Shown: positions 10,449 through 25,400 of the stretch, one piece after another | How positions within the stretch are numbered: position 1 is the stretch's first letter | Layout: every line of letters starts with the position of its first letter | Notes under the pieces: model-generated | Databases searched by the model: none | What the model was told of the DNA's origin: nothing | What the model saw: only the letters and a program-made list of their open reading frames with translations | Program-made: the position numbers and the translations under genes | Origin: Amphimedon queenslandica | Taxonomy: Eukaryota > Porifera > Demospongiae > Haplosclerida > Niphatidae | NCBI RefSeq assembly: GCF_000090795.2 | Contig: NW_003546325.1 | Location: 148,157 to 212,156, forward strand | Length of the DNA: 64,000 nucleotides | Reading direction: 5' to 3'

Positions 10449-13400
10449 CAAGATCCGGACCTTTCCAATGAAATAATCGTTCAACTCGGTAACACTGACC
10501 TTGACGCCATTAAAAGTGCCATGATATGCAATGACAAGGAAGGACTCGATTGCTTTCTCTCATTTCTTGAGGACACTGTAAGAGATGCTAATAACAATCC
10601 CTTGGAGGCAGACCCTGGTTGCCTGGAAGTGACTAATTTCACTCCTGATCAGAATCCTCCCGAGCTTATAAGGTTTCTTCTCTTTGATATGGATGAGGGT
10701 ATCATGGTACTGAGCTTCAATGAGACTATTGACACACTCTCTCTTAACTACTCTGCATTATCCCTCCATCAGTCATTTGATGATACTGACAGTGCTAAGT
10801 ACACAATGGCTAATAGTATCACTGTACTTAATGTTAATGAGCATTCTACTGTTCTTAATATTAGCCTTCATGTTGATGATCTTAATGAGTTGAAGCGTTT
10901 CGGTTCCATTTGTAATACAGAGGGAAACTGTTGGGTCCGTTACCTCTTTTACTTCATAACTGATGTTGGAGGAAACTATGTTAAACCAGTTGATGGCAGT
11001 GTTTTTGATATCACTGAACGTGCAAGTGAAGTCATTGATGATACCACTGGGCCCATCATGACTGATTTCACTGTTGATTTTGATCGGAATCTCGTAACTT
11101 TTTACTTTAACGAGATTGTTGAGCGTACTTCACTTGATTTCGACTTGATACAATTCACATCCTCCAATAGCACAGTATCAGTTAATTACACTCTAACTGA
11201 TGGGATTCATAGATCAACATCTGATAATACATCACTCACCATTGAACTGGTTGAGTCTGATGTAATCCAGTTGAAAGCACTTGATGATTTTTTCACAAGT
11301 GAAGATGACACGTTTATTGTATTCAGCAATGGCCTCATTAAAGATTGGACTGACGTTAATAATATACAGCCTCGTGTATCTGGCATCAATTCTCTACAGG
11401 CCTCTCTGTTTTCACCAGATATTACCCCTCCACAGCACACTGCATTCAATCAGCTCGATATGAATGATAATTCAATGACAATTTCTTTCAATGAGCCAAT
11501 TGATATTACTAATGTCAATTACTCTGCCATCATCCTCAGGTCATCCACCCTCTCTAATGCAACTGAAGTGAGGCTCACTGGTGCTGCTGGTATTAGTTAT
11601 GCTACAGCTGATAAAAGGACACTACTCATTCGTTTCAATGACACTGATATCATGACACTGAAGAGTAATCCGTTAATTGCTACAGCATCAAGCAATAGTT
11701 TCCTTACTCTTGAGAGGGGTGCATTTTATGATGTGTTTAATATTCCAAGCACACCAGTGACCTCAGTCAGTGTGTCCACTTTTATTGCTGATACCAATGG
11801 TCCTATGGTGTCATCGTTCATTCTTGATCTTGATGCTTCAACCCTCACCATCACCTTCTCTGATATAGTTAATGTAGCAACACTCCTAACCTCAGAGATT
11901 ACATTCCAGCCTCAAAGGACTCTGGCTGATGGCGATCCAACAGTAACATTAACTGACGTATCTAGTTCCAGTCCTAATGGCTATACTGTGATGGTCCTAT
12001 TGAATCCTAATGATGTCAATACATTGAATATGTACCCAGATCTAGCCACTAATACTAGTAATGCATACATATCAGTCACTGCTGATGCTATTAATGATGT
12101 GTATGGGGCCAATGTCATTGCTGTGACTCCTTCTGAAGCTCTCCGTGCCTCATCAGTCATTCCAGATGAAACTCCACCTCAAATTGATTCCTTTTCTCTT
12201 AATTTTAACACTGAGATCTTGGCTATCAATTTCTCCGAGACAGTTAATCTTAACACTCTTGATGTGACACAGATCACAATTCAGTCCTCTCAGTCTTCAA
12301 ACAATATATCAGTGACACTAACAGGAGGTGTCATTGTCTCAAATCAATATCAAACAACAGTTGATATCCTGTTGACTAGAGATGATCTCAATGACCTTAA
12401 GATCTCAACAGGTTTAGCTGTAAGCCAGCCTACCACATACCTCAGTATAACTAATGCTACATTCAGGGACAGTAATGATAATCCTTCAGTTGAAATACTC
12501 TCCACTGATGCTAGACTAGTTGAATCCTTTACTCCTGATGGAACCAGCCCTGTACTGAGATCAGCCGCACTTGATCTTGACGAAGGAATGTTAACACTGA
12601 CGTTTGATGAAACTGTTAATTCCACTACATTCAATCCATTACTGGTTCAGATTCAGTCTGAGGCCAGTTATCCACTCAGTCATTATTTGTTGGCTAGTAG
12701 TGTATCTTCTACTGCAATATCCACTGATATTAGTATCTCTATATCACACAGTGATCTTAATTCCATTAAAGAGGTGCTAGATCTTGCTACTTCTCTAGAT
12801 AACTCTTATATTAGCCTAGGTGATGGAGTAGTACTGGACATGAATGGAGTTAGTTTTAGTAATGTATCCAGTGTTAGAGTGAGTACATTCATTAATGACA
12901 CTACCAGTCCTACACTGGACTCATTCTCACTGGATCTCAATAGTGGAATAATCAGTCTCACATTCTCAGAGACGGTCGATTCAACCAGCATTGATGTCAG
13001 TACTATTCAGTTACTAGCTGGGCCTGATGACCTCTTCAATGAGACTGTCTCTTATTCCTTGACTCCTGGATCCCTTCCAATCGGTACACAGACTTTAAGC
13101 TCTAATTCCTCACTGATAATAGTGTCTCTGGGCAGTACTGACCTTAATGAGATCAAGAGACTATCAGAACTAGCCACTGAAGAAGCAAACACTTACATAT
13201 CCATCACAAATAACACCATTATTGATATGTACGGTAATCTTGTAGTACCAAGAGACCCTGAAGACCCATTAATGGCAAATCTAGTGGTACGAGACACGAC
13301 TCCTCCCACACTAGAAGAATACACTCTGGACTTAGATGAAGGATTATTGCAGTTGACTTTCTCAGAGACAGTCAATGCTTCATCATTAGTCATCTCATCA

Positions 13401-16400
13401 CTGTCATTACGGGAAGATCCCAGTGAAGCATTTGCTTACACTCTTACGACTAGCAGTGTAGTCAGTAATGATTCTGTTGTTCTCAATGTGTCCTTCAGTG
13501 ATAGAGATCTTAATAGCATCAAGTTTCTCTCTAACATAGCTACATATTTCAATAACAGCTTCCTTCGAATTGCTACCAATGGAGTCAGAGATATGAACAA
13601 CATTCAGTACGTAGAGAACAGGTTTTTTGCAGCTAATCCTCTAATACCTGATACTACCAGCCCTGAGATTGATGAGTTCAGTCTTGATCTTAATACCGGC
13701 ATACTCTCTCTAACATTCACTGAGTACATTAACTCTTCTACTCTAGATATACCAAGCTTGGTGTTGCAAGGAAATGCTTATTATGAGGCTAACAATTCTC
13801 TCCGTTTATCAGGTGGTACTATATCCGGTACTAATGATATGTACGGCCACCCACCAGTGATTGACATTAGATTACTGGAGACTGATCTTAATTCAGTTAA
13901 GAGGCTCACTGGACTAGGCATTGAGATTAACAGTACGTATCTCTCTGTAGCTAATGGCTCTGTTCAGGACTCATCTTCCAATTTGCTTATTGGCATACGC
14001 ACTGATGATGCTCAAGAAGCATTTGATCTCATTGAAGACACCACTCCTCCAAGACTCATCAATTTCTATGTTAATTTAACTAGCGAGACACTCCTGCTGG
14101 TCTTTGATGAAACTGTCAACAGACTCTCACTCAGAGCCTCTCAAGTACAATTCCAATCAGCGTCTAACTCACCTTCTCTCTCGGTCAGTTTGAATGAAAG
14201 TTACGTCATATCAACTGAGGATGGTGTTGAGGTATTGATCCAGTTCAGTCAGAATGACCTCAATGCTATTAAACTAGAGCCATTCCTTTGCACGGAGAGA
14301 GAGAACTGCTTCATATCATTAACAAATGATAGTATATTGGACATGAATAATAACCAGTTGAATGGTATCATAGACACTAATGCACTTATTGCCAACAATG
14401 TTACTGAGGATGTAATTGAGCCTGAGCTAGTTCATTCTACACTTGATCTAAATGCTGGCACTCTTCTCCTCTCATTCAGTGAGCCTGTTAATGTCTCCTC
14501 ACTCAATATTGCTGATATCCTCTTGCTTGCTTATCCTGGGGCCAATGACTCTGAAGTCATTCATCGTTTGACTCCTGGTAAAGCTCCAGGACTAACATCT
14601 ACATCAAGTCAAAATGGATTGGAGATTCTCCTATCATTTGGTACTGATGACTTGTATGTCATCCAACAGAAATATCTATTAGCAACACAAAGGAGTAATA
14701 GCTATTTGTCATTGGCTGACACTACAGTACTGGATATGAATAACAATAACCTGACCAGTATTCCAGTAGCAGGGGCTGAAATGGTGTCTCTATATATTGA
14801 TGATGTTCTTCCTCCTGAATTACTTAGCTTTACTTTAAACTTAAATAATGGGCTGCTTTCAATGACATTTGATGAAACGGTAAATGCTAGTTCTCTTAGA
14901 CCATCGTTCCTCGCATTACGTCCCAATGAGAATATCAGTACTCCAGTGTTGGTTCTATCATCAATGACACCACTGCAGTCACTTCACTGGCCTATCATTA
15001 ATATAACACTGACAAAGATGGACTTGGATACTCTCAAAGTACATGAAGATCTAGGAACCAGCACAGCTGACACTTATCTTCACCTGATGCAAGGGGCAAT
15101 ACAGGATTTAGCAAAATCAACATATGGGAATGAGTTTGTGGCTACTGAAGATCAAGCATTTGCTGTATTTAATGATACAACACATCCAGAAGCAATTTCA
15201 ATGACTGTTAATATTAATGCTTCAATGTTAATTATATCATTTACTGAGCCAATTGATGTCAGTGAGATATCCTATGTTGATATTACACTCCAGAACAGTC
15301 CTATTAATGCTACTGAGGTATATCCTTTAACTAATGGGTCAACTCCTAGTGGGGATGGGCTACAGGTTATCATAATGCTGTCGTCTTATGATCTTAATAG
15401 CATCAAGTCATTCAGTAGTTTATTTGTGTCAGCTAATACTTCGTATGTTTCCTTCAGTTCTGATGCATTCCAGGATATGTCAGGAAATCCGGTTGTTCCC
15501 AGGCCTCCTGAGAATCCTCTTGAAGCATCCAGCTTTGATGATGATACAACACGACCTTATCTGACACAATTTCAACTTGATATGGATACTGGAACCGTAA
15601 CATTGATATTTACTGAAACCGTTAACATTTCTAGTATTGATTTTAGTACTATCAGGCTTTCACAAAACTCAACACTCGATGATGGTACAGTTCATACCCT
15701 GCGAGGTGGTGTCCTTGTTTCTGATGAGCCAAGCACTGTAGTTGTGTTTAACTTGACAGATGATGATCTTAATGAACTGAAAAGATTAGAGATTGGTCTA
15801 TCATCAGTAACGACACACATAAGTTTGACTGAAGAGACAATCGTTGATATGAATGATAATCAGCTTGTACCAGTAACTGGCCGAGAGGTGACTGTATTCC
15901 AGGAAGACAGAACCTCACCTACAATTGATAGCTTTGATCTTGATCTAACTAATGAGAAATTGATCCTTTATTTCTCTGAGACAGTCCGTGCTAGTACTAT
16001 TGATGTCACTGAGTTTATATTACAAGATGCCACTGGTGATGAAATTTATAATTTAACAGAATCCAGTGTACCATCAAGAGAAGATTCAACAAGCATTACT
16101 ATTGATCTTGGTATTGAGGACCTCAATGCAATCAAACTCTTAACTGATTTAGCTACAGAGAAAGCTAATACTTACCTCTCTTACTCTTCCCTTGCTGTAT
16201 TGGACATGATTGGTTTACCAGTGGTAGCTAGACTTAGTAATGACCCACTACAAGTTGACAATTACACTCAAGACACTGTGGCACCTCTACTCTCTTACTT
16301 TACACTTGACCTCAGTAATAACACACTAACACTAACATTCACCGAGTCAGTTAATTCACTCTCTCTTGTACCGACTGAAATATCAATTCAATCTGAGCAG

Positions 16401-19400
16401 AGCTTTACCAATGACACCTCTTATGTTGTGTTATCCTCAGTAATACCAAGTCCCAATAGTCACATTATAATACTAGAGTTAAACAATACTGACCTTAATG
16501 ATATCAAGGCATATCTTGATTTAGCCACTACTGAGGATAATACATACATTACCCTGAGCTCTGATGCCATCAAAGACATGAATAATAATTCCATTGATCC
16601 TATTTTTAGCTCATTTGCTCAAGAAGCCCAGAGGCTCATTCCAGACTCTGTTCCTCCTCAATTGGAGAGTTTCATTTTAAACTTAAACACTTCCAAACTT
16701 TTGCTGACATTCTCCGAAACAGTCTCTGCTCTATCAATTGACTTTACTAAGATTATACTTCAAGATGAGTCCAACTCTTCAAACAGTTACCAGTTTATGA
16801 CTGGAGATGTGAGCAATTATAATTCTTCAGTTATAGAGGTTAGCATTCTGAAAGTTGATAGTGATCTCATCAAAGAGAGATTGAGTCTAGCAACAGAGCG
16901 TGACAACACTTACCTCAGATTCCTTGATGGAGCCATTAATGACATGAATAACAATAAAATAGCTGAGATAGAGAATGGGTTTGCTGAAAGGGCATCGGAT
17001 TACATTGAAGACAGGATTAATCCTGAGTTAGTGGACTACCAGTTTGATTTAGACACTGGCCGTATAATCCTAACGTTCTCTGAGCCAGTATTAGTAACTA
17101 CCATTAACTTCACTGACCTAGTACTGCAAGATAGCATTGAGGCTAATATCACTCTCCGTCTTGCTGATGGTGATAGTACAGAAAGGAATTTCACTGAAGT
17201 CAATATCACACTAACAACTAGTGACCTTAACACTATCAAACAAGACCTCAGTCTAGCTACTGTCATTGATAATACATTCCTCTCATTCACCTCACTATTC
17301 GTGACTGATACCAGTGGTAATCCTATCATCCCTGATGATGCTAAACAAGCTATTGAAGTCTCCCCTGATATAACTGGACCAATAATGACCGGATTTGATC
17401 TTAATTTAACATCTGATATACTGACACTGACATTCAATGAGCCAGTCAGTGTCAGTACTTTCAACACTGAGTCACTAACACTGTATGATTCACCCAGTGG
17501 TCTCATTAACTACACACTACAGAGCAGTTACATTGGTATTGATAGAGATGACACTGTGGTCTATGTGTACCTTTCTACTGAAGATGTCAATGAAGTGAAA
17601 CGACTATCACTAGCAACCTCACCTGATGATACTTACCTGTCTATTGATTCCCTTGGCTTCAATGATACCAGTGGGAACAGGGTCATACCCAGTCCTCCAC
17701 TTAATGTTACAGTGTATGGGGTTGATTTTAAGATGCCATATGTATTGTCTTTCACTTTCAATTTAAGTAGTGGAGACATTGTTCTTACATTCTCTGAGAC
17801 TGTTAATGCTTCCTCTATTGATATCAGTGGTTTCAGTCTCCAGTCTGACTCCTATGTTAACTACACTGATGTAGCTCCTCTTCAGTTCTATACACTCACC
17901 AATGCATCCTATGCCTCAGAAGCTAACAGTCACATTATAACTATTACAGTATCAGGAAGTGATCTTAATAGACTTAAATACGACCCATTCCTAGCTGTGT
18001 CAAATGAGACCACTTTCCTTCTAGTAGAGTCAGGGTCTATACTAGATATGGCAGGTAATCCTGTCATTCCTATCCTTAACAATGACTCATTGGCTGTTGA
18101 TACATTCACCAGTGACTTCATTCCTCCTGTCCTAGAGGCTTTCAATCTATACCTGGCTCCAGGCTCCAATACACTGATATTAGAGTTGGTGTTCTCTGAA
18201 ACTGTTAATTCTTCTTCACTCAATACCTCAGCCATCACTTTCTCTCCTTCCTCTGTTGCTGGTAACATTACTTACACATTGACTGGTGGGTCTGTCTCAC
18301 CAGAAGACTCCACCATTATCACTGTCACTATTAGTCCGACTGATCTAGAGGCCATACGTCAGCTTGATCAGTACCAGCTATTGACAACACCTCATACTTC
18401 ATACATATCCATTGACCAGGAGCTGGTAGTGGACATGACTGGTAATCCTGTTATTTCCATACCACTGGACGATGCTCTCAATATATCTGGTCCACATGCT
18501 GATCTTAATCCACCTGATATCACTAGGTTCTCATTTGATGCTAATACTGGTTCACTTAGACTAACCTTTGATGAAGTGATACTCCCTCATTCACTCAATG
18601 CCAGTAGACTCACTCTACATAGTAACCAGTTTGTTGTGTATAATTCGTCTCTTGGTGAGTCTCACACTCTAACTGGTTATGCTGACAGTACTAGTGATGG
18701 TAATGGGAATGTGGTTCTTATTACACTGACTGATGATGATCTCAATGAGGTAAAGAGATTGAGCCAACTGGCAACATCAATTGATTCAACTTATCTCACA
18801 TTTGAGCGAGGCTTATTGCTTGATGAGTCATTAAATGAAGCTGTGGTTCTCTCTTCTCCAATCAAAGCCAGTGAGTACACACGTGATGTAACTAGCCCAA
18901 TGCTACTCTCATATAACGTTAGTCTTGAGACTGGTCTAATCACTCTATTGTTTAATGAGACCATTGATTCCAGTACTGTTAATGTCAACCTATTCACACT
19001 ACAGAATAGCATTAATTCAGCTGACAAGTCTTATTCACTAACAGATAGTTCTATACTGACTACTGATTCTATCTATTTAACCATTCAGCTATCATATACT
19101 GATATTAATGCTATCAAAGCTATAGATGGGTTGGCTACTAACAGGAATGACACATTCATAGTCATTGATAGAGAGGCACTGATGGATATGGCTGGCAATG
19201 AGCTTAAGGAGGTATTTAACACCAATGCTGAATTAGTGACTGATTATCAGGCAGACATTAATAGACCATCACTTGATAGCTATACTTTTGATCTTAATAC
19301 TGGTACACTCCTATTGACCTTTAATGAGACAGTGAGAGAGACTACACTGGACACAACAGAACTGACATTCTTTGACTTTTATGGAGCTAATGCTACTATT

Positions 19401-22400
19401 AACTACACACTGACAGCTTCATTCAGTAACAGTAATAGCAACCCAATCCTTAACATATCCTTTAGTCTCATTGACTTGAATGAAATCAAGAGGCTGCCTT
19501 TGTGTACAAGTAGAGATGATTGCTATCTGTCCTTCTCAGAGGATCTTGTTCATGATATGGTATCAATGCCAGTATTACCAGAGGAATATGTTCAACCTGA
19601 TCCATTCATTAATGATACCACATCACCTGCACTACTACTCTTCTCTGTGCTTGACTTTGATCGCGAGATATTAGTGTTACAATTCTCTGAAACTCTCAAT
19701 CTTGCTACAATAAATTTCACCTCATTAGTATTAAAGAATTTCTATATGTCACCATTAGGTATTGTTAACATCACTGGTGGTGATATACCAGATGTTAATA
19801 CTAGTACACTCAATATATCACTAACTGATGATGATATTGACTCACTAAAGCTGGCACCATATGTGTGCACATACATCGGTAACTGCTATGTTGATTTTGG
19901 TGATAGTTTCATTGAGGATATGAATGGCAACCAAATATCTCCAGTGCTAGACACTGCCCCTGGTTTTATAGTACAGAGCTATCAAGCAGACACAATCAAG
20001 CCAGAATTAGTAGCATTTGATCTTGATCTTCTCAATGGTTTATTGTACCTTCAGTTTAGTGAACCAGTTGATATTGGCAGCATTCGTATATCTGATGTTA
20101 CTCTACAAGGAGCTGATAATGTCACTGATGAAGAGACTGATCTCCTTTACTCACTTACTGGCTACACTTCCATCACTCGCTATGATTCCAGGACTCTCCT
20201 TGTAGCCTTGACTCCTAGTGATGTTGAGAACATAAAATCATCAGTTTACTTTAAAGACATTAACTCAACCTATCTCTCAATTGCAGCTAACACTGTACAA
20301 GATCTTTCTTTTATATCTAATTATAATGATGACATGGATCCTATACAAGTCCGTGATTTCACAGCAGATGCTGATGGTCCTAGAATGTTGGGTTTCACAT
20401 TAGATTATGATAGCAACACTCTAATCCTTACATTCAACAAGCCAGTACTGCCAGAGACATTTAACTTCTCTCAAATAACTATAGAGAGTTCACCTCCCAC
20501 TGGTCCTTATCTAAGGCTTACAGGTGGTACTGTACTTAATCCTCCTAGTGAGAGTGGTGAAGGTATAATGTTAGTTACTGTTAATATCACACTTGATGAT
20601 ATGACCACTCTTGAGTCTGACCCATCCCTTGCTACAAAAGAGTCAAATACTTCTATGTTTATTGAGAATGACACTGTTTCTGATACATTCAGTGTCCCTA
20701 GTATAGCTCAGAGTAATATTTCAGCTAATTTTATCATACCTGATACAACTAGACCAGAGTTAATATCATTCTCTCTTGATATGAACACTGGTGTATTGGG
20801 GCTCTACTTTAATGATGTGGTTGATTCCTCTTCATTTAAAGGGAGTGGTCTAGTGATACAGAATGATACCTATGCTACCGATGAGTACAGGGTATCCTTG
20901 ACAGATGATACAGTTACTATCAGTCCTAATGGTTTCAGTATTGATGTTATGATTGGTTTTGATGATCTAAATAGACTCAAGGCTCAATCACTTACTGCTG
21001 ATTCCAAAACTACTACATGGCTTACAATGCAAGCAGCTACAATTGATGATCCTTTTGGTGTTGATGTCCTTGCCATTACAAATGGTAAAGCTATACTTGT
21101 CAGTGGCTTTGAGCTTGATACCACTCCACCGTCTCTTCAGAACTTTACACTTGATCTTAATCAAGGGATTGTTACACTCACATTTTCTGAAGCTGTGGTA
21201 GCCAGCAGTCTTGATGTATTTGGTTTAACTCTGCTAAACAATGAATCTGATTTCACTCACTTTCACATATTCAATAGCTCCAGTGTCAATGCTAGGAGTC
21301 TCACTGAAGTTGATATAGTTCTCCTTAATGATAACCTCAACACACTGAAGAAAAACCTAGTACTAGGGACAGACAGGACTAACAGCTACCTCACTATAGA
21401 TGATGGATCTATATTAGACTATGCTAATAATGGTGTCTATGAGATTAACAATACTGAAGCAATACAGGCTCAATCTGTTATTCCTGATACCACACGACCA
21501 GCTCTTGTCAGCTTCAGTCTTGATATGAACACTGGTATAATGGAGCTTAGTTTCAATGAGACTGTCCTGGGCAGTTCACTGGATGGGTCTATGGTTTACT
21601 TGCAAGGTGTTATGATATACAGAACTGGTATGTCAGCACAGTTAGCTAACACTGATCCCTCCACTGATATATCTGATGTTATTAATGTCCACATATCAGA
21701 TACAGATTTAAACATTATCAAACAGTTAACTGGAGTAGCCATTGATGTATATTCTACATTCATAGTAATAGGAGATAATGCCATTAATGATACAAGTGGT
21801 AATCCTGCATTAAGAATACCTGATACAATAGCTAAGAGAGTACTCAAGTATACTCGTGATTCCAATCCTCCTTCATTAGTCTCCAGTGTATTCAATGTCA
21901 GCAGTGACTCTCTCATACTAACCTTTAATGAAACTGTCAATGCCACTAGTATTGATGTAGGTGAGATTACAGTCTATAGTAGTTATAATGCAACTGATGG
22001 GGTTCAGTTGACTGGTGGAATAATAGAGTCACCTAATGACACTAGCATAACCATTGTACTCACAAGGTCTGATCTTAACATTCTAAAAGCAGACCCTACC
22101 ATTGCTACCAGCTCTAACGACACATTCCTTAGTCTCACTACAGCAATACTAACTGACATGTCAGGCAACAGACTAGTACCTATCAACTATGACCCTGTTG
22201 ATGTATTCATTGTTGATCTTGTTCCACCACAATTAGAAGGTTTTACTTACAATGCACATGATAGTGTATTAACTCTTACCTTCTCTGAGACTGTCGATGG
22301 AACTACACTCAACACTACTGGTATTGTACTTCAAAGCTCCAACATTGAGCCATTCACCTCTTACAGACTAACCAGTGGATATACTGACACTGTTGCATCT

Positions 22401-25400
22401 CCCATCATTAATATCACACTAGATGCTGATGATACTAATGTTATAAAGAGTCTCCTTGACTTAGCTACCAATCTATACGATACATACATTAGTATTGATT
22501 CTACAGTCATTGATGATATGAATGGTAATCCTGCTGTCCCTCTCTTGCCATCATCTGCTTTATTAGCATCAGTCTACGTAAAAGATGAAGTACCTCCATC
22601 TCTCCTGTACTTCTCACTGGATATGAATGCATCACAACTCATACTAACATTCTCTGAGACTATGGACTCATCTTCTGTTAACATCACTGGCTTTACATTA
22701 CAGGACTCACAGTCAATGAATGCTACACTAGTAACACTAACTACTGGTACTGTATCAACCATAGACTCGACTAATATCATCATATACTTGAGTAAAGGGG
22801 ATGCCAATACAATCAAGAGCTATCCTTATCTTGCTACATACATTAATGACACGTTCCTCTCCATCACCAGCTACAGTATCAGTGATATTGATGGTAATAC
22901 TGTAGAGTCTATCATTGAAGAGAATGCTTTACTAGCTACTGGTTATACTCATGATGAAACTGATCCGCAATTGGAAGATTTTGTCTTAGACATGGATGAA
23001 GGAATACTCACATTAATATTTGATGAGACAGTCAACTCATCCTCAATAGATATCAATATACTTATACAAAGCTCACCTAATGTCAGTCACAGTGACTACT
23101 ATAGACTGACCAATGGTATAGTTGAGACTGATCTTTATTCAACTCATATTCCAATCACTATACCTACCCCCACATTGAATGAAATAAAAGATATACCACT
23201 ATTAGCTCAGTCAGTTAACGATACGTACATTAGTTTTGAGTCTTCACTTATTCAAGACATGAACAATAATTCTGTCATTGGCATCAGCTCTGAATCAGGT
23301 CAGCAATCTGGTCGTGTCATACCTGATACAACTTCACCAAACTTGCTCTCGTTTGATCTCAATATGGACAGCAATCTACTCATTCTTTACTTTGATGAGG
23401 TAGTTAATGTTGACAGTGTTGATATCACCACACTGACACTGCTCAACAGTAGTGTGGAGCCACAGTCATCTTACACTATAAGAGATGGTGCCACTTCATT
23501 TGATAACTCAACAATCATTGAAGTATTTATAATGGATAGTGATCTTAATGCCATTAAGCTAGACAGGTTCTTAGCTACATCAATAAATGACACCTTCCTC
23601 TCAATTTCTTCATCAACAGCTCAAGATATGGCAGAACTGCCAAATGATGTTGTGCCCACTGTAATCAATGTATCTAACTTCACTGAAGACACTACTAGAC
23701 CCACTCTCAGTTATTGGTCGGTAGATGTCAATGAAGGTTTGATTACACTTGTGTTTGATGAGACAGTTGATAGAAGTACTCTCAATTTCACTGCACTAAC
23801 AGTTCAATCAGTCTTCAATGCTACCAGCAATGAGAGTGAGTATTATACACTCACAACTGGGGAGTCCCCCAGCACTGATGGTCTCTCTATTGAGGTTATT
23901 ATCAACAATACTGATCTCAATGTTATCAAGCAATACTTGAACCTGTTGAGAGATCGTAATTCATCATATCTCTCCTTCACTCAGTATCTCATTAAAGATA
24001 TGAATGGTAATCCTGTTGAAGAGAAGCTCCTATCAGAAGGTGAGGGTGTGACTGTGTATGTCAATGACTCCACTGCACCAAGGCTCAGGGAGTTTTGGCT
24101 AGACATGGATGCTGGAATTATTACCTTCTCATTCTCAGAGACAATTGATGCTTCCTCATATAATGCCAGTGGTCTTACACTACAATCAGTATTCAATATC
24201 ACTCATTCCTATCAGGCATACACATTCACTGGTGGGCTTGTCACTACAGTTGATGGCCCAATATTGGCTATTAATATCACTAGGGATGACTTGAATGAGT
24301 TGAAAAGGCTTGAGATAGCTCGTGGTCCTTACAGAACCTTCCTTGATCTCTCTCCTGATTTTATTAGTGATATTGAAGGTCATCAGATCATTCCGTTAGT
24401 GAATGGGATCAATGCTAGGATGATTATTAATGTTAATCACATCAGAGATCTCACCGGGCCTTACCTTGAAAACTTTGATATTGACCTGACAAGGGACATC
24501 CTAACCCTTTACTTTGATGAGACGGTTCGAACATCTACAGTAAACGTAACACAAATAACATTACAGAGCACTAGTGTCAGTGATGCTGTATCTTACAAGC
24601 TAACAGTTGATAGTGCTGTAATTACTGATGGTAACTATCATACCGTTGATATTTTACTTGGTAATAATGATCTTAATAATATCAAAAGAATGACCCAGTT
24701 GGCCACCTATGAGAATGATACTTATTTAAGTCACACGATTTTCCTGGTAAATGACATGAGGAATAATCCATCATTCTCTATAGAGTCTGATTCTGCTATT
24801 AAAGTACTCAATTACACTCAAGATATCGTCAGACCAGCTCTCGTGAGGTTCAATATTGATTTGTCAAATGAGACTCTAACACTCTATTTCAGTGAGACAG
24901 TGAATGCATCAAGTATTAATGCAACACAGATCACACTCCTCAACACTGCTGATGGATCTGACATTATGTACACTCTCACTGAAGGGTATTCACTGTTTGG
25001 GGATGACCCTGTCATTACCGTTCAATTATTCAGTCATGATCTCAATAATATCAAGCAGTACTTTACTCTAGCAACAGGTAGAAATGACACTTTTATTTCA
25101 ATCACAAATTACACTGTGGTTGATATGAATGATAACATGGTATTATCTGTACACGAATCTAATGCTACACAAGTGACAGACTATCTTGAAGATCATGTCC
25201 GACCTCATTTGATCGGTTTTGATCTTGATATGGATGGACCCACTCTCACTCTGTACTTTACTGAGACAGTCAATGTACTGACACTCTCTTCTACTGAGCT
25301 TACTCTTCAAGATGGTGTGCTAGCTGATGATAGCTACACACTAACCAATGGAACATCCTACAGTATCAATGACACCTTTATTGTAATCAATATCACAGAG

